A stretch of DNA of 64,000 bases, taken from contig JAFDYQ010000005.1 of the NCBI GenBank assembly GCA_018267365.1, positions 62,001 through 126,000 of the forward strand. The letters run 5' to 3'. The position numbers were made by a program, and so were the translations under genes. Shown piece after piece: positions 37,251 to 48,300 of this stretch. The notes under the pieces were generated by a model that did not search any database, was not told the origin of the DNA, and saw nothing but the letters and a program-made list of their open reading frames with translations. Source of the DNA: Bacteroidota bacterium (lineage in GTDB: Bacteria; Bacteroidota; Bacteroidia; Chitinophagales; LD1). How positions within the stretch are numbered: the stretch's first letter is position 1; every line of letters starts with the position of its first letter.

Positions 37251-40200
37251 CTATGCGCGTTTGGCATTCATGCGGGCCTGGTGCCCTTTCTGCTCCCGGT
37301 GCAGTTTGCGTGCATAGACCAGCTCCAGTATGATCGGGAAAATAAGCAGCGTAAAGATAGTATCTGTGACCAGGCCACCGATCATGACCCGTGCCAGCGG
37401 CCGCTGTGTCTCAGAGCCTATCCCCGTACTGATAGCTGCAGGCAGCAAGCCTATAGCAGCCATCATAGCCGTCATCACTACCGGGCGGATACGTGTGCGC
37501 ACCGTACTCTCTATACTATCTACCAGAGAGTAGCCCATATGCATATACTCGTGAAATCCTGATATGAGCAGGACTCCATTCTGCACACATACCCCAAAGA
37601 GGGCGATGAACCCCACACCGGCAGAGATGCTGAAGTTAGTACCGGTGAGCAGCAGCATCCATATGCCACCTATGAGCGCAAATGGTACCTTAAGGATCAC
37701 CAGGCCCGCATCCTGGAAACTGCCAAATGTGATAAATAGCAAAATAAAAATCACCGTGAGGCTGATAGGCACCACCTGGCCGAGGCGCTTCTGTGCACGT
37801 ACCTGGTTTTCAAACTCACCCTTCCACTCCATGCTCATGCCTTTGCCTAGTTTGATCTTGTCGCCTACCTTCTTCTGCGCCTCAGCTATAGTACTGCCCA
37901 GGTCGCGTCCGCGCACCGAGAATTTTACAGCACAGAAGCGCTTATTGCCCTCGCGATACACAAAGGCAGGGCCTGTGACGGTATGGATACGGGCTATCTC
38001 TTTGAGCGGCACCTTGGTACCCGTCAGCGTAGGTACCATCAGCATACCTATGGCTTGTTCATCTTCCCTATACTCAGGGCTATATCTTACGCGTATATCA
38101 AACTTGCGCTCGCCCTCATAGATCTGTGTAGCGCCCTTGCCTCCTATGGCCATCTCTATGACCGCCTGCGCATCTGCTGTAGCCACGCCATAGACGCCCA
38201 TCTTCTCCTGATTGAGCTCCACGCGCAGCTCCGGCTGGCCTATCAGCTTCACTACACCGAGATCTTCTACACCCTGCACGTGCTCGAGTATATGCTGTGC
38301 GGAGTCTGCCAGCTCCTCCAGCTGAAAGAGATCCGTGCCATATATTTTCACTGCCAGAGATCCCTTCACACCACTCACAGCCTCCTCTACATTGTCCATG
38401 ATCGGCTGGGAGAAATTGAAAGATATGCCCTGAAACTCTGCAAAACGAGCCTGCATAGAGTCTATGAGCTGATCTTTAGTGATATTCCTGGTCCACTCCT
38501 CTTTAGGCTTGAGGTCTACATGAAACTCTATATTAAAGAAGCTCGTAGGATCTGTACCATCGTTAGGCCTGCCGGTCTGCGACATCACGCCTCTGATCTC
38601 CGGGTAGGATACCATGATCTTGCGCAGCTTTTTAGTCATTTCTACAGACTGGTCCAGAGAGGTACTGAGCGGCATATTAGCACGGATGTATATCGCACCT
38701 TCATTGAGGTGCGGGAGAAACTCAGTGCCTAAAAAATTAAAGCTAACGAGTCCGAAGATCATAATAGCCGTAGCTACTGCCAGGCTCGTCTTGCCATTCT
38801 TAAAAGTAAAACTGAAGCCTGCAAAAATCCGCTTCTGGATAAATTCTACAAAGACATTATGCTTTTCTCTGACATCAGTATCGAGCAGGATACTGATCAA
38901 TACCGGCACGAGTGTAAGGGTGAATATCAATGCACCGAGCAATGCAAAACCCAGTGTCCACGCCAGTGGTGAAAACATCTTGCCTTCTACCTTCTGGAAG
39001 GAGAAGATAGGCAGGAGTGCAGTGATGATGATCATCTTTGAGAAAAAGACTGCCTTGGCTTTTTCTCCGCCTATTCGCTTGATCATACCTAGCTTTGACA
39101 GCTTGTTGAATCGCTCCGGCCCATACTTGTGCGCCAGCTCATCCAGTGCCACAAATAGTCCCTCGACCATCACCACCGCACCGTCTATGATGATACCAAA
39201 ATCTACCGCACCCAGAGAGAGGAGATTGGCGGTCATTCCTTTCATCTTCATACAGAAGAAGGCAAAGAGCAGCGCCAGCGGGATGATGATGGATACGATC
39301 ACCGTAGTACGCCAGTCGAGCATAAAGACAAATACGATCACCGTCACGAGAAATATACCTTCCAGCAGGTTGTGCAGTACAGTGTGAGTGGTATAGTTGA
39401 TCAGCGTGCCGCGGTCATAGAAGGTATCTATCTTGACATCTGCCGGGAGTATCACATCATTCAGTTCGCTCACTTTATCGCGCAGTGCTGCCAGTACCTC
39501 ACTCGGATTCTCGCCCTTGCGCATGACTATGATACCCTCTACCAGATCATCTGTAGAGTCGCGCCCTATGTATCCCAGCCTCGGCAGGCTGGACTCTACC
39601 ACCCGAGCCACATTTTTCACCAGGATAGGTGTGTTATTGCGGCTGTCTATGATCACATTTTCTATCTCATGTATATCATTGAGCAGGCCGATACCACGCA
39701 CCACATAGGCTTGATTATTTTTAGTGATCACATCCCCGCCTACGTTCACGTTACTCTTGCTGATAGCGGTATAGACATCCAGCGCTGTCATGTCATACTT
39801 GGCCAGCTGGCCCGGGTCTACGCTCACCTCATAGGTCTTGACCTGACCGCCAAAGGAGACCACATCTGCTATCCCCGGTACCGCCTTGATCTGACGCTCT
39901 ATGACCCAGTCCTGTATGGTTTTCAGCTCGCGCACAGATCGCGTTTTGCTTTTGAGGGTATATCGGAAAATCTCGCCCGTAGGGCCATAGGGCGGTTCTA
40001 TCTCAGGGTCTGCACCATCGGGTAGATTGATACCCTGCAGCCTGTTGGCTACCTCCTGACGGGCGCGAAAGTCCTCCATCTCGTCTTCAAACATGATGGT
40101 GATCACACTAAGACCGAAAAGGGAGATAGAGCGCAGGGAGGTTTTCTTAGGCACCGAGTTCATCTCGATCTCTATAGGGATGGTCACAAATTTTTCTACC

Positions 40201-40388
40201 TCCTCTGCACTGCGGCCAGACCACTGTGTGATGATGATCACACGGGTACTCATCACATCCGGGAATGCCTCAATAGGCGTATTGATATATGAAAATGCGC
40301 CGGCTATGACGGCTACTATCGTGATGAAGAAGACGAATACTTTATTCTTGAGGGCAAAGCCTACGACGTTCCTGAAGAACTTATTCAT
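37251..40388 (-). CDS. czcA: CzcA-type heavy-metal efflux RND pump
   Basis: 1045 residues, inner-membrane proton-driven pump with 12 helices and two large periplasmic loops. Transmembrane helix 4 carries DFGIIIDGAVVMVEG, with the Asp, Asp, Glu spacing that marks divalent-metal (Zn/Co/Ni/Cd) HME pumps and not Cu/Ag types. The usual VEN reads VEG here. N-terminus NVVGFALKNKVFVFFITI and the repeated FGSFQDAGLVILKVPFAL segment are normal. Last gene of an adaptor/pump/outer-channel operon, 31 bases after the adaptor. Confidence 0.95.
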   Translation of the reverse strand: MNKFFRNVVGFALKNKVFVFFITIVAVIAGAFSYINTPIEAFPDVMSTRVIIITQWSGRSAEEVEKFVTIPIEIEMNSVPKKTSLRSISLFGLSVITIMFEDEMEDFRARQEVANRLQGINLPDGADPEIEPPYGPTGEIFRYTLKSKTRSVRELKTIQDWVIERQIKAVPGIADVVSFGGQVKTYEVSVDPGQLAKYDMTALDVYTAISKSNVNVGGDVITKNNQAYVVRGIGLLNDIHEIENVIIDSRNNTPILVKNVARVVESSLPRLGYIGRDSTDDLVEGIIVMRKGENPSEVLAALRDKVSELNDVILPADVKIDTFYDRGTLINYTTHTVLHNLLEGIFLVTVIVFVFMLDWRTTVIVSIIIPLALLFAFFCMKMKGMTANLLSLGAVDFGIIIDGAVVMVEGLFVALDELAHKYGPERFNKLSKLGMIKRIGGEKAKAVFFSKMIIITALLPIFSFQKVEGKMFSPLAWTLGFALLGALIFTLTLVPVLISILLDTDVREKHNVFVEFIQKRIFAGFSFTFKNGKTSLAVATAIMIFGLVSFNFLGTEFLPHLNEGAIYIRANMPLSTSLDQSVEMTKKLRKIMVSYPEIRGVMSQTGRPNDGTDPTSFFNIEFHVDLKPKEEWTRNITKDQLIDSMQARFAEFQGISFNFSQPIMDNVEEAVSGVKGSLAVKIYGTDLFQLEELADSAQHILEHVQGVEDLGVVKLIGQPELRVELNQEKMGVYGVATADAQAVIEMAIGGKGATQIYEGERKFDIRVRYSPEYREDEQAIGMLMVPTLTGTKVPLKEIARIHTVTGPAFVYREGNKRFCAVKFSVRGRDLGSTIAEAQKKVGDKIKLGKGMSMEWKGEFENQVRAQKRLGQVVPISLTVIFILLFITFGSFQDAGLVILKVPFALIGGIWMLLLTGTNFSISAGVGFIALFGVCVQNGVLLISGFHEYMHMGYSLVDSIESTVRTRIRPVVMTAMMAAIGLLPAAISTGIGSETQRPLARVMIGGLVTDTIFTLLIFPIILELVYARKLHREQKGHQARMNAKRA

Positions 40389-40419
40389 GAATGAGTGTGT
40401 TTAAACTTTGTCCAATCGG

Positions 40420-41526
40420 TTACTGACGAATAGCCTGATAGATCAGGAGAGCGGCCTTAGAGATCACTTTCTCGCCCGGCTTGAGCCCGGCGGAGATATA
40501 AGTGCGCGGTCCCTGCGCATCCAGTATCTCTACCTCGCGTATCTCCAGGTTATCCCTGGCATGGTAGACTACTACATAGTTCCGGCTTTTATCAAATACA
40601 ATAGCCTGGCTAGGTACATTTGGCATCTCCTTATCTTGCTCCTTAAATCGTACAGATACCCGGGCATACATCTCAGGTTTCAATTCATAGTTAGGATTGT
40701 CCAGCACGACACGTACCTGCAGGGTGCGGGCCACAGGATCGAGTGCATTGGACACAAGGTCTATTCTGCCGTAGTATACCTTGTCAGGATGCGCCAGCGT
40801 ATGCACTTCTACCGAGTCGCCTACTTTCACTTTCTCTACATCTACTTCATATACATTGGCCAGTACCCACACACGCTTCAGGTCTGACACGGTGAAAAGC
40901 GGTGTGGCATCGTCTGAGCGGATGGGCTGGTTGGGATTGAGCTTGCGCTCTACTATAAATCCATTATCCGGAGAGGTGATCGCCACTACTGCACCATTGC
41001 CTGCCGCGCTGGTGCCTATCAGAGAGAGCTGGCTGCTCACACGATTCAGATCGGCCTGAGCCTTGGCCAGGTCCTGCTGCGCCTGCAGGAGGTCGCGCTG
41101 GCTGGCCACACCCTTATCCATCATAGACTGCGTCACCTCCAGGTTTTTCTTAGCCAGGGTTTCTGCGGCACGGGCGTTGACCAGGTCATTTTGCAGCCCC
41201 ATCGCCTCAGCACTCCTTATGGTAGCGAGTGTCTGGCCCTGGGTCACATGGTCACCCAGGTTTACCTTCACATCCTGTGCTATACCGCTCACCATAGGCA
41301 TCACTCTGATCACATTATTCTGATCATAGCTGATATCGCCATTCAGGTTTACTACTCCGTCCACCTTATCCATTGTGACCTCATCTACCTTGATGATTTT
41401 CTCCATGGTATCACTGAGTACGAAGTTCTCGATCTTAGTCTCCTGCTTTTTATCCTCGTGGTGGCAGGATGTCAGGCCGGACAGTGCCAGAGAGAGTACT
41501 GCTACAAAAACTGTTTTTCTTATCAT
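40420..41526 (-). CDS. RND efflux periplasmic adaptor, lipoprotein
   Basis: 368 residues. Lipoprotein signal ending LSGLTSC (Cys21) followed by HHED, a possible metal contact. Membrane-fusion fold: a lipoyl half-motif near NLGDHVTQGQTLATI, an alpha-hairpin (ETLAKKNLEVTQSMMDKG to LNRVSSQLSL), then beta-barrel domains and a C-terminal PSQAIVFD strand. Links the czcA pump to the TolC channel. Downstream of the channel gene by 37 bases in the same operon. Confidence 0.93.
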   Translation of the reverse strand: MIRKTVFVAVLSLALSGLTSCHHEDKKQETKIENFVLSDTMEKIIKVDEVTMDKVDGVVNLNGDISYDQNNVIRVMPMVSGIAQDVKVNLGDHVTQGQTLATIRSAEAMGLQNDLVNARAAETLAKKNLEVTQSMMDKGVASQRDLLQAQQDLAKAQADLNRVSSQLSLIGTSAAGNGAVVAITSPDNGFIVERKLNPNQPIRSDDATPLFTVSDLKRVWVLANVYEVDVEKVKVGDSVEVHTLAHPDKVYYGRIDLVSNALDPVARTLQVRVVLDNPNYELKPEMYARVSVRFKEQDKEMPNVPSQAIVFDKSRNYVVVYHARDNLEIREVEILDAQGPRTYISAGLKPGEKVISKAALLIYQAIRQ

Positions 41527-41563
41527 ATATTTTTAGCGGTGTGCTTATTGACGGGTTGGTTTA

Positions 41564-42856
41564 TTAAAATACGTCTTTGCCCAGAGTATAGTTCAGCTCA
41601 TAGACGCCCTGCCGGTAGTCTGTGGTGAGCTGGTTCAGATTCCTTTTAGACTCTCCATATGAGTCAAAGAAATCGAGAAACTCCACGAGGCCTATCTTCC
41701 GCTCTTTGTAGAGGTCTATCATGCCCTGTGATACTCTATTGAAGGACTTATTGTAGTTCTGGTCAAAAGTCTTTTGCATATCGGTGATGTTGAGCATCTT
41801 CATGAGGGCGCTGGCTACATCAGTGGTCAGGCCCAGATATGCATTATCAGAGCTGTACTGCGCCGCTTTGATGCCCGCCTTGGCCGAGCGGATATTGCCT
41901 TGATTATGATTAAATACGGGCAGGTCTATGCTGACCCCGAGGCCGGTATAGTTGGTATACGAGCTACCGAAGCGGTCATACTCGAAGAAAAGCGAAGGAT
42001 CCGGTACTCCCTGAGCACGCTGGAGGCGCAGCTGGGTATTGGCTATATCTACACCCAGTTTGGCAGCTTTGACATCATAGCGTTCGGTCAGTGCTATGCT
42101 ATTCAGAGAGTCTATCCCTATGCTCCTGATCTGGGCAGACACATCCTTTGCCTGTGGCAGGTCCGGCACCACAAATTCATTTTTACTGTACTTGAGCAGT
42201 TGCTTCACGTCGCTCTCTGCGTCCAGCAGGCTCTCGTAGTTGCTGCGCTGGGCACTCTGCAGAGCGAGCAGTACATTCTGCAGGCGCACTGACTCCTTTT
42301 CGCTCGCATTGCCACTCTGTACCTGATAGGCGGTGGCATCTACCAGCTGCTTTACTATGTCTATCTGCTGGCGGTAGATGTTATCATTTTGCAGATACAG
42401 GTCTATACTGCTCAGGTCTGTGAGGAGCTGATACTTCAGCGCGCGCAGCAAGTCGTAGTACTGGTACTCTGTCATCTGCGTGTTATACTGTGCCAGCTTT
42501 ACCTGGTTCTTGCGCTTGCCACCTATACGGATCAGCTGCGTGAGCTGTGCGTTGAGTTCACCTTCTCCATTATTGGAGGATACGGAAAACCACCTTTTCG
42601 TATTCGCATTATAAAAGTTATGCGTATAGCTGATATTCGGATTGTCAAACAATCTGGCCTGCAGCTCCAGTGCCTTTTGTACATCTATATTGGTTTTGCC
42701 TATGAGCAGGGTCAGGTTGCTATCCAGAAAGCGCTTCTCAGCCTGCTCTATGGTAATATGAAGGGTATCTACGGTATAGACCGCTTGAGCTCGTACAGAT
42801 ATGAAAAACAGGGATATAAAAAGGTAAAACCCTTTCCTTAGCATGGGGGAGTGCAT
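41564..42856 (-). CDS. TolC/CzcC-type outer-membrane efflux channel
   Basis: 430 residues from ATG 42856 (MHSPMLRKGFYLFISLFF with a signal peptide ending RAQA). ATG 42844 also gives a signal peptide. The frame up to 42925 is rejected because it passes through the promoter box. Two long coiled-coil repeats (residues 55-230 and 240-420), including GVSIDLPVFNHNQGNIRSAK, are typical of OEP proteins. First gene of the metal-efflux operon; metal-responsive regulation is expected but no regulator gene lies beside it. Confidence 0.9.
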   Translation of the reverse strand: MHSPMLRKGFYLFISLFFISVRAQAVYTVDTLHITIEQAEKRFLDSNLTLLIGKTNIDVQKALELQARLFDNPNISYTHNFYNANTKRWFSVSSNNGEGELNAQLTQLIRIGGKRKNQVKLAQYNTQMTEYQYYDLLRALKYQLLTDLSSIDLYLQNDNIYRQQIDIVKQLVDATAYQVQSGNASEKESVRLQNVLLALQSAQRSNYESLLDAESDVKQLLKYSKNEFVVPDLPQAKDVSAQIRSIGIDSLNSIALTERYDVKAAKLGVDIANTQLRLQRAQGVPDPSLFFEYDRFGSSYTNYTGLGVSIDLPVFNHNQGNIRSAKAGIKAAQYSSDNAYLGLTTDVASALMKMLNITDMQKTFDQNYNKSFNRVSQGMIDLYKERKIGLVEFLDFFDSYGESKRNLNQLTTDYRQGVYELNYTLGKDVF

Positions 42857-42862
42857 TTTAGG

Positions 42863-42869
42863 CAAATTA
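42863..42869 (-). promoter_or_regulatory. -7 box TAATTTG of the efflux operon
   Basis: Minus-strand TAATTTG, 6 bases upstream of ATG 42856. It is the only visible promoter for the three-gene operon. Confidence 0.4.
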
Positions 42870-43047
42870 ACTATCTCAGACCCTGAATCGTCGGACCGGC
42901 TTAAAGTAGTGGCGAATATTAACATTCATTTAGACTTTGATACAGCCTGCATTATGATACAGGCGAGCAAAAATAATATATATATGGCGGTACCACATAT
43001 TCGCTATAGAAAATCTAAACCTCACCTTTTCGTCATAAAGTTTAATA

Positions 43048-43055
43048 TACTTTTA
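43048..43055 (+). promoter_or_regulatory. Possible -7 box TACTTTTA
   Basis: TACTTTTA, 28 bases before the ABC exporter start. The same octamer occurs before the 45357 gene. It departs from consensus at the last base. Confidence 0.3.
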
Positions 43056-43083
43056 CTACCAGCTAAACTGAACATACCACTAC

Positions 43084-44961
43084 ATGGCCGAGCAAGAAGA
43101 AAAAAAGAGCCGATTGTCCTTTTCAAATATCTGGCAGTCTCTGCGCATCTATAGATTCATACTCCCGTACAAGTGGCACTTTATAGTAGGGATGCTCTGT
43201 CTGGTGGTATCATCCGGCATAGTGGCGGTCATACCCGGTGGCTTTGGCGATCTGGTCAATGCTGCTCTGCCCTCCAAGGCTGCGATAGAGAAGGTGACCA
43301 GAGAGATCCGCACAGATCATGCAGACCATGAGAAAGTAACCCGTATCACACAGCTCATAGACCAGATCAACCCTGCCGATAGCCCCGAGAAACTCAAACA
43401 CATAGGTCTGCTGCTGGGCATCGTGCTGCTGGTCACAGCTGTTTTGTCCTTCTTTCGCATCTATCTTTTTGAGTATGTGGGTCAGCGGTCCATGGCGGCC
43501 ATACGCAATGCGCTCTATGAGCGGATCATCACACTGCCTATTCAGTTCTTTGAAGAAAACCGTGTGGGCAATCTCACCTCCCGCATATCTGCGGATGTAT
43601 CTCAGCTGCAGGATGCCCTGACCAATCAGTTGGCCTTCTTTGTGCGTCAGCTCGTTTTACCTATCGTCTGTGTGCCACTGCTTTTCGCTGTTTCTACCAG
43701 GCTGACTCTTATCATCCTCGGACTGCTGCCTATACTGGTAGCAGCTGCCGTGGTATTCGGTAGGTTCATCCGCAAAATAAGCCGGCAGGCCCAGGACAAA
43801 CTGGCGGAATCTGTGACGGTAGTAGAGGAGACATTTCACAGCACGGATATCGTAAAGGCATATACAAACGAAGGATACGAGACACGCCGCTACTCTGTGA
43901 TCAACCACGCCGTGGCAGACATCGGCATGTATGCCGCCAGATACAGAGCTGGCTTTGTCTTCTTCATCATCCTGTCCATGTTTGGCGCTATTGTTTTCAT
44001 AGTATATAGTGGGCTCAATGAAGTAGCCAGCCATAATATAGAAATAGGCGACCTGATCAAGTTTTTCCTCCTCACCATATTTATAGGCAGCTCCCTTGCG
44101 GGGCTCAGTGAGAGCTATACTGTGATACAAAAGACGATAGGCGCCTCTGAGCGTATCAATGAGATACTGGACGAAAAGTCTGAGGTATCCATAGCCGATG
44201 AAAAGCTCAATACGCCTGTCACAGGCAGGGTGGAGTTTCGGAGCGTAGGCTTCAGCTATCCTACACGTAGCGATATTCCGATCTTCGCAGACCTGACCTT
44301 CTCAGTGCGCAGTGGTGAAAAAATAGCCCTCGTAGGCCCCAGCGGCTCTGGCAAATCTACCATCATCAAGCTGCTATCAGGCTTCTATCCCTTCCAGCAC
44401 GGAGACATACTGATAGACGGTACGAGCATACATGGCTACAACCTGACTGCGCTGCGCAAAAATATCGGGCTCGTGCCGCAGGAGGTCATTCTTTTCGGCG
44501 GCTCTATACGTGAGAATATAGCCTACGGCAAAACGGACGCGACAGATGAAGAGATCATCGCTGCCGCCAAAAAGGCCAATGCCTGGGATTTTATCAGCGC
44601 CTTCCCGGAGGGACTGGATACCATGGTGGGTGAGCGTGGATTGAAGCTCTCCGGTGGCCAGAAGCAGCGCGTAGCTATAGCCCGGGCCATCCTGCGTGAC
44701 CCAAAGATCCTGATACTGGATGAGGCTACCTCCGCGCTGGACTCCGAGTCAGAGCGCCTGGTCAAGGATGCACTGGATAAACTCATGCAGGGACGGACTA
44801 CCTTTATCATAGCCCATCGCCTCTCCACTATCCGCGAGGCTGATACTATACTCGTGATCAATAAGGGCAAAATAGTAGAGCAGGGAGATCACAATACGCT
44901 GCTACACCTGCCGGATGGCCTATACGCTAATCTGCTCAAACTGCAATACGAAACCGAATAG
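43084..44961 (+). CDS. MsbA-like ABC exporter (fused permease and ATPase)
   Basis: 625 residues. Six-helix ABC membrane domain, residues 20-340, with an extra 45-residue charged insertion after the first helix (residues 60-105). ATPase domain has Walker A GPSGSGKST near 418, signature LSGGQKQRVAIARA near 520, Walker B ILILDEATSALD and H-loop IAHRLST. It should work as a homodimer exporting lipid, peptide or drug. Substrate unknown. Stands alone between the efflux operon and the giant gene. Confidence 0.95.
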   Translation: MAEQEEKKSRLSFSNIWQSLRIYRFILPYKWHFIVGMLCLVVSSGIVAVIPGGFGDLVNAALPSKAAIEKVTREIRTDHADHEKVTRITQLIDQINPADSPEKLKHIGLLLGIVLLVTAVLSFFRIYLFEYVGQRSMAAIRNALYERIITLPIQFFEENRVGNLTSRISADVSQLQDALTNQLAFFVRQLVLPIVCVPLLFAVSTRLTLIILGLLPILVAAAVVFGRFIRKISRQAQDKLAESVTVVEETFHSTDIVKAYTNEGYETRRYSVINHAVADIGMYAARYRAGFVFFIILSMFGAIVFIVYSGLNEVASHNIEIGDLIKFFLLTIFIGSSLAGLSESYTVIQKTIGASERINEILDEKSEVSIADEKLNTPVTGRVEFRSVGFSYPTRSDIPIFADLTFSVRSGEKIALVGPSGSGKSTIIKLLSGFYPFQHGDILIDGTSIHGYNLTALRKNIGLVPQEVILFGGSIRENIAYGKTDATDEEIIAAAKKANAWDFISAFPEGLDTMVGERGLKLSGGQKQRVAIARAILRDPKILILDEATSALDSESERLVKDALDKLMQGRTTFIIAHRLSTIREADTILVINKGKIVEQGDHNTLLHLPDGLYANLLKLQYETE

Positions 44962-45356
44962 ATCATACCCGAAAATGGGTATATAGCGCTGTATACCGTG
45001 CTCGTGCACTTTTGGCCGTACGAGCCTGAAATAATGCACCGGTGCAACCTCAACCTTATTTTACAATGTCTCTGTTGTCACAATTGGCTTGATTTCCGCC
45101 TCTGGGGCGATATCTTCTAAGAACCATAAAATGACATAAAGAAAACGTAAAAGCCCCCATCCGGACGGTTAACATCCCTTTTACTATTTACTTGGTTAAA
45201 ACAATATAGTTTAATTACAGTCAATTCATATTTATATATTTACTAAATAAAAATATTTGATTTTACAATTATTCAATAAACGGCCAAATAACATACACGT
45301 AACATTGGCATAATATTCGGACAGGTGTTACTTTTACCGACACAACCAATCCCCCA
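44962..45356. other. Intergenic 395 bp with hairpins and promoter
   Basis: No gene is supported. ATACCC/GGGTAT (44965-44982) follows the ABC stop. GCTCGT/ACGAGC (45000-45025) and the perfect palindrome TGCACCGGTGCA (45035-45046) come next, then a strongly AT-rich tract and the promoter of the giant gene. Confidence 0.55.
45305..45336 (+). promoter_or_regulatory. Promoter TTG-N21-TACTTTTA of giant surface gene
   Basis: TTG at 45305-45307 and TACTTTTA at 45329-45336, spaced as a Bacteroidota -33/-7 pair. 20 bases remain to the ATG. Confidence 0.45.
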
Positions 45357-48300
45357 ATGAAAAAATTTGACCCTACCCAAGGCGTATCAAAAGTCTTCTT
45401 GCTTGCTCTGTTCGTTACTTTGGCCGGTATAGCCCCCAGCGGCCTGCGGGCGCAGATCTATACCGAGAACTTTGATGGCGCGTGGACCTCTCCCGCACCT
45501 ACCTACACTACTACCTGGACTAGCAATAGAGGCGCGGCCAATGCTAACGCCTGGCATCGCAATGACTATACCACAAACTGGACCTACCCTACCGGCGGCT
45601 CTCCCAGTGCTACAGGTGCCGGCTCCAGTACCTACTATGCCCGCTTCCACTCCTATGGTATAAACAGTGGCACCAGCGCAAACCTTACGTCCGCCAGTAT
45701 CAACCTGAGCGCTTACTCCTCCTGCACGCTGACCTTTTATTATATCAACCCAAGCGGCTCTGACGGGCTGACCGTGACATTCTCTAATAACGGGGGATCA
45801 TCTTTTGGCAATAGCAACTCCTATACTACCAGTGGGTCATGGGCTCAGCAGAGTATCACCATACCTGCTGCTTACCTTGTATCTAACTTTCAGATCAAGT
45901 TTGCGGCCACCTCAGACTATGGCAATGATGACATCGGTATCGATCAGGTGGCCATCACAGGTACATTGAGTTGTACACCTCCTGCTATTACCACACAGCC
46001 ATCTACAGCCACCCAATCTCTGTGTGTAGGCGGCTCATCTACTGCGCTGACCGTAGCCACCTCGGCAGGTTCGCCTACCTATCAGTGGTATAGCAATACC
46101 ACCGCGTCCAATAGTGGTGGCACCTCTATCAGCGGTGCCACATCTGCATCATATTCTCCCCCTACCACATCGGCAGGCACTACTTATTACTACTGCCAGG
46201 TCACAGCATCTTCCTGCACTGCTACCTCCAATGTATCTGGCGCAGTGACCGTCACAGCGCTGCCGTCTGCTCTCGCTACCGCGCCATCTCCCTCTAACGC
46301 CGCTACAGGCGTCTGCTACGCCGGTACCGGGGCCATATCATCCCTATCGTGGACAGCCGCTGTAGGCGCTACATCCTATGATGTATATTTTGGGGCGGGC
46401 AGCCTGCCGGGCTCTGCCACATCCAATGTATCTACTACTTCTTATACGCCTGCTTCTCTGAGCCCATCCACTACCTACTACTGGAAAGTGGTCCCGCGCA
46501 ACTCCTGCGGTGTCACTACAGCCAGTCCTGTCACCTGGACCTTTACTACAGCCGCAGCTCCTTGCTACTGTACTCCTGCCGCGGGCACTTCTTCTACTAC
46601 CTATATAAATAACTTCACCACCACCGGTGCCCAGACCAATATCAATAACTCCTCCGGCTACTCTACCGGTGGATATGGCAACTATTCCGCTTCGGCCATA
46701 GCTCAGCAGGTACCGGGCGGCACGGTCAATTTCTCCATAGGCATCAGCGGTGTGGGATCGGGTGTGGGGGTAGGTGTATGGGTAGACTGGAATCAGAACG
46801 GTGACTTCACTGATGCCGGCGACTATGTGGCCTCTACCACTGCCTATACCACTGCTACCACGCTCACGGGTAGCTTTACAGTGCCGGCGGGCGCCACTAC
46901 AGGTACCACCCGTATCCGTATCATCGTAAACTATAATGCAGCTACACCTACATCCTGCGTAGCGGCCAGCTCAAATCGCGGGGAAGCTGAGGACTACGGC
47001 CTCTTCATTTGCCCGCCGGTCACGATCACCGCCCATCCATCTACCTCCCCACAGTCCATATGCAAGGGCGGAAGCCTGACCGCGCTCTCTGTGACAGCTA
47101 CTAATGCTACTACCTATCAGTGGTATCAGAATAGCATAGCCTCCAACTCCGGTGGTACTGCGGTGACCACGGGCACAGGTGGTACTACCAGTAGCTATAC
47201 CCCATCCACCACCACAGGGAGCAGTGCCTACTACTACTGTGTAGCAAGTTCAAACTGCGCCTCTGCCACCAGTGGCGTATCCGGTCTGATCACGGTGAGT
47301 GCGCCATATACTCCCTCCGATATCTCCGGCAGCACCACTATATGCGTAGGCGGTACGACCACACTTTCGTCTGCCGGGCCTGCAGGCGGCACAGCGAGTG
47401 TGACCGGTACCTATCCCAATAGTTATATTGTACAAACTTTCACCTCCTCATCCAATCTGGTCGTACCCGCCGGTATGACTGATCTCGTAGCAGACGCGCT
47501 GGTAGTAGCCGGCGGCGGCGGTGGCGGATCTAACGGTGGCGGCGGTGGCGGCGGTGGCGGTGTGAAATACGTCTCCGGCCTGTCTCTGCCAGCTGGCACT
47601 ACGGCAGTCACCGTAGGGACGGGTGGAGCAGCTGCAGCCTCTTCATCTACCACGGGCTCCAATGGCGGCAATTCCTCCATTGGATCTCTGGCGACAGCTA
47701 TCGGTGGCGGCGGCGGAGCCTCTCGTGATGGCGGTCCGGGAGGACAAAACGGAGGCTCGGGAGGTGGCGGGGCAGGTGCAGGCACAGGTAGCGGTACATG
47801 CAGCCCCGGCACCTTCTCTGGTACCAGGTCTGATGGTGGGTACTATGATGTAGGGGCATCCGGATCTGTCACGATCAACTGTATGCCTGCCGGAGCTACC
47901 ATTACCAATGTACACATGGATGTATCTATAGGCAGCGGCTGCTCCAGTGGCTGGTACTCGCTCGCATATTCTTACGATGACTATGACTACTATTATTATC
48001 CTGGAGCAGAGTGTGGCGGCACATTCGATGAAACCCTTTGGAATGGCGATGGCAATGGCGCGGTGATCTATGTCGCTCCATATGATGAAGATGGCTGGAC
48101 TGATAATGCCTCCATCTCTATCAACTCAGGTACTACAGTATCTTATACCTATCCGCTCACCACCAATACTGCCGGTACAGGTACTACAGGCCAGGGTAGC
48201 AATGGTGCCAACGGCACTGCCGGTGATGCAGGCTGCAATGCCGCAGGCGGAGGAGGTGGTGGTGCCGGTGGCGCAGGCTCCGCAGCCAGCAATAACGCTG

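Noticed and set aside
42857..42925. Longer N-terminus for the TolC-like protein (start 42925)
   Set aside because: It adds 23 residues ahead of the signal peptide and runs through the promoter box.
45035..45046. TGCACCGGTGCA palindrome as a specific regulator site
   Set aside because: A single short palindrome 310 bases from the next start, with no regulator gene nearby and no second copy noticed.
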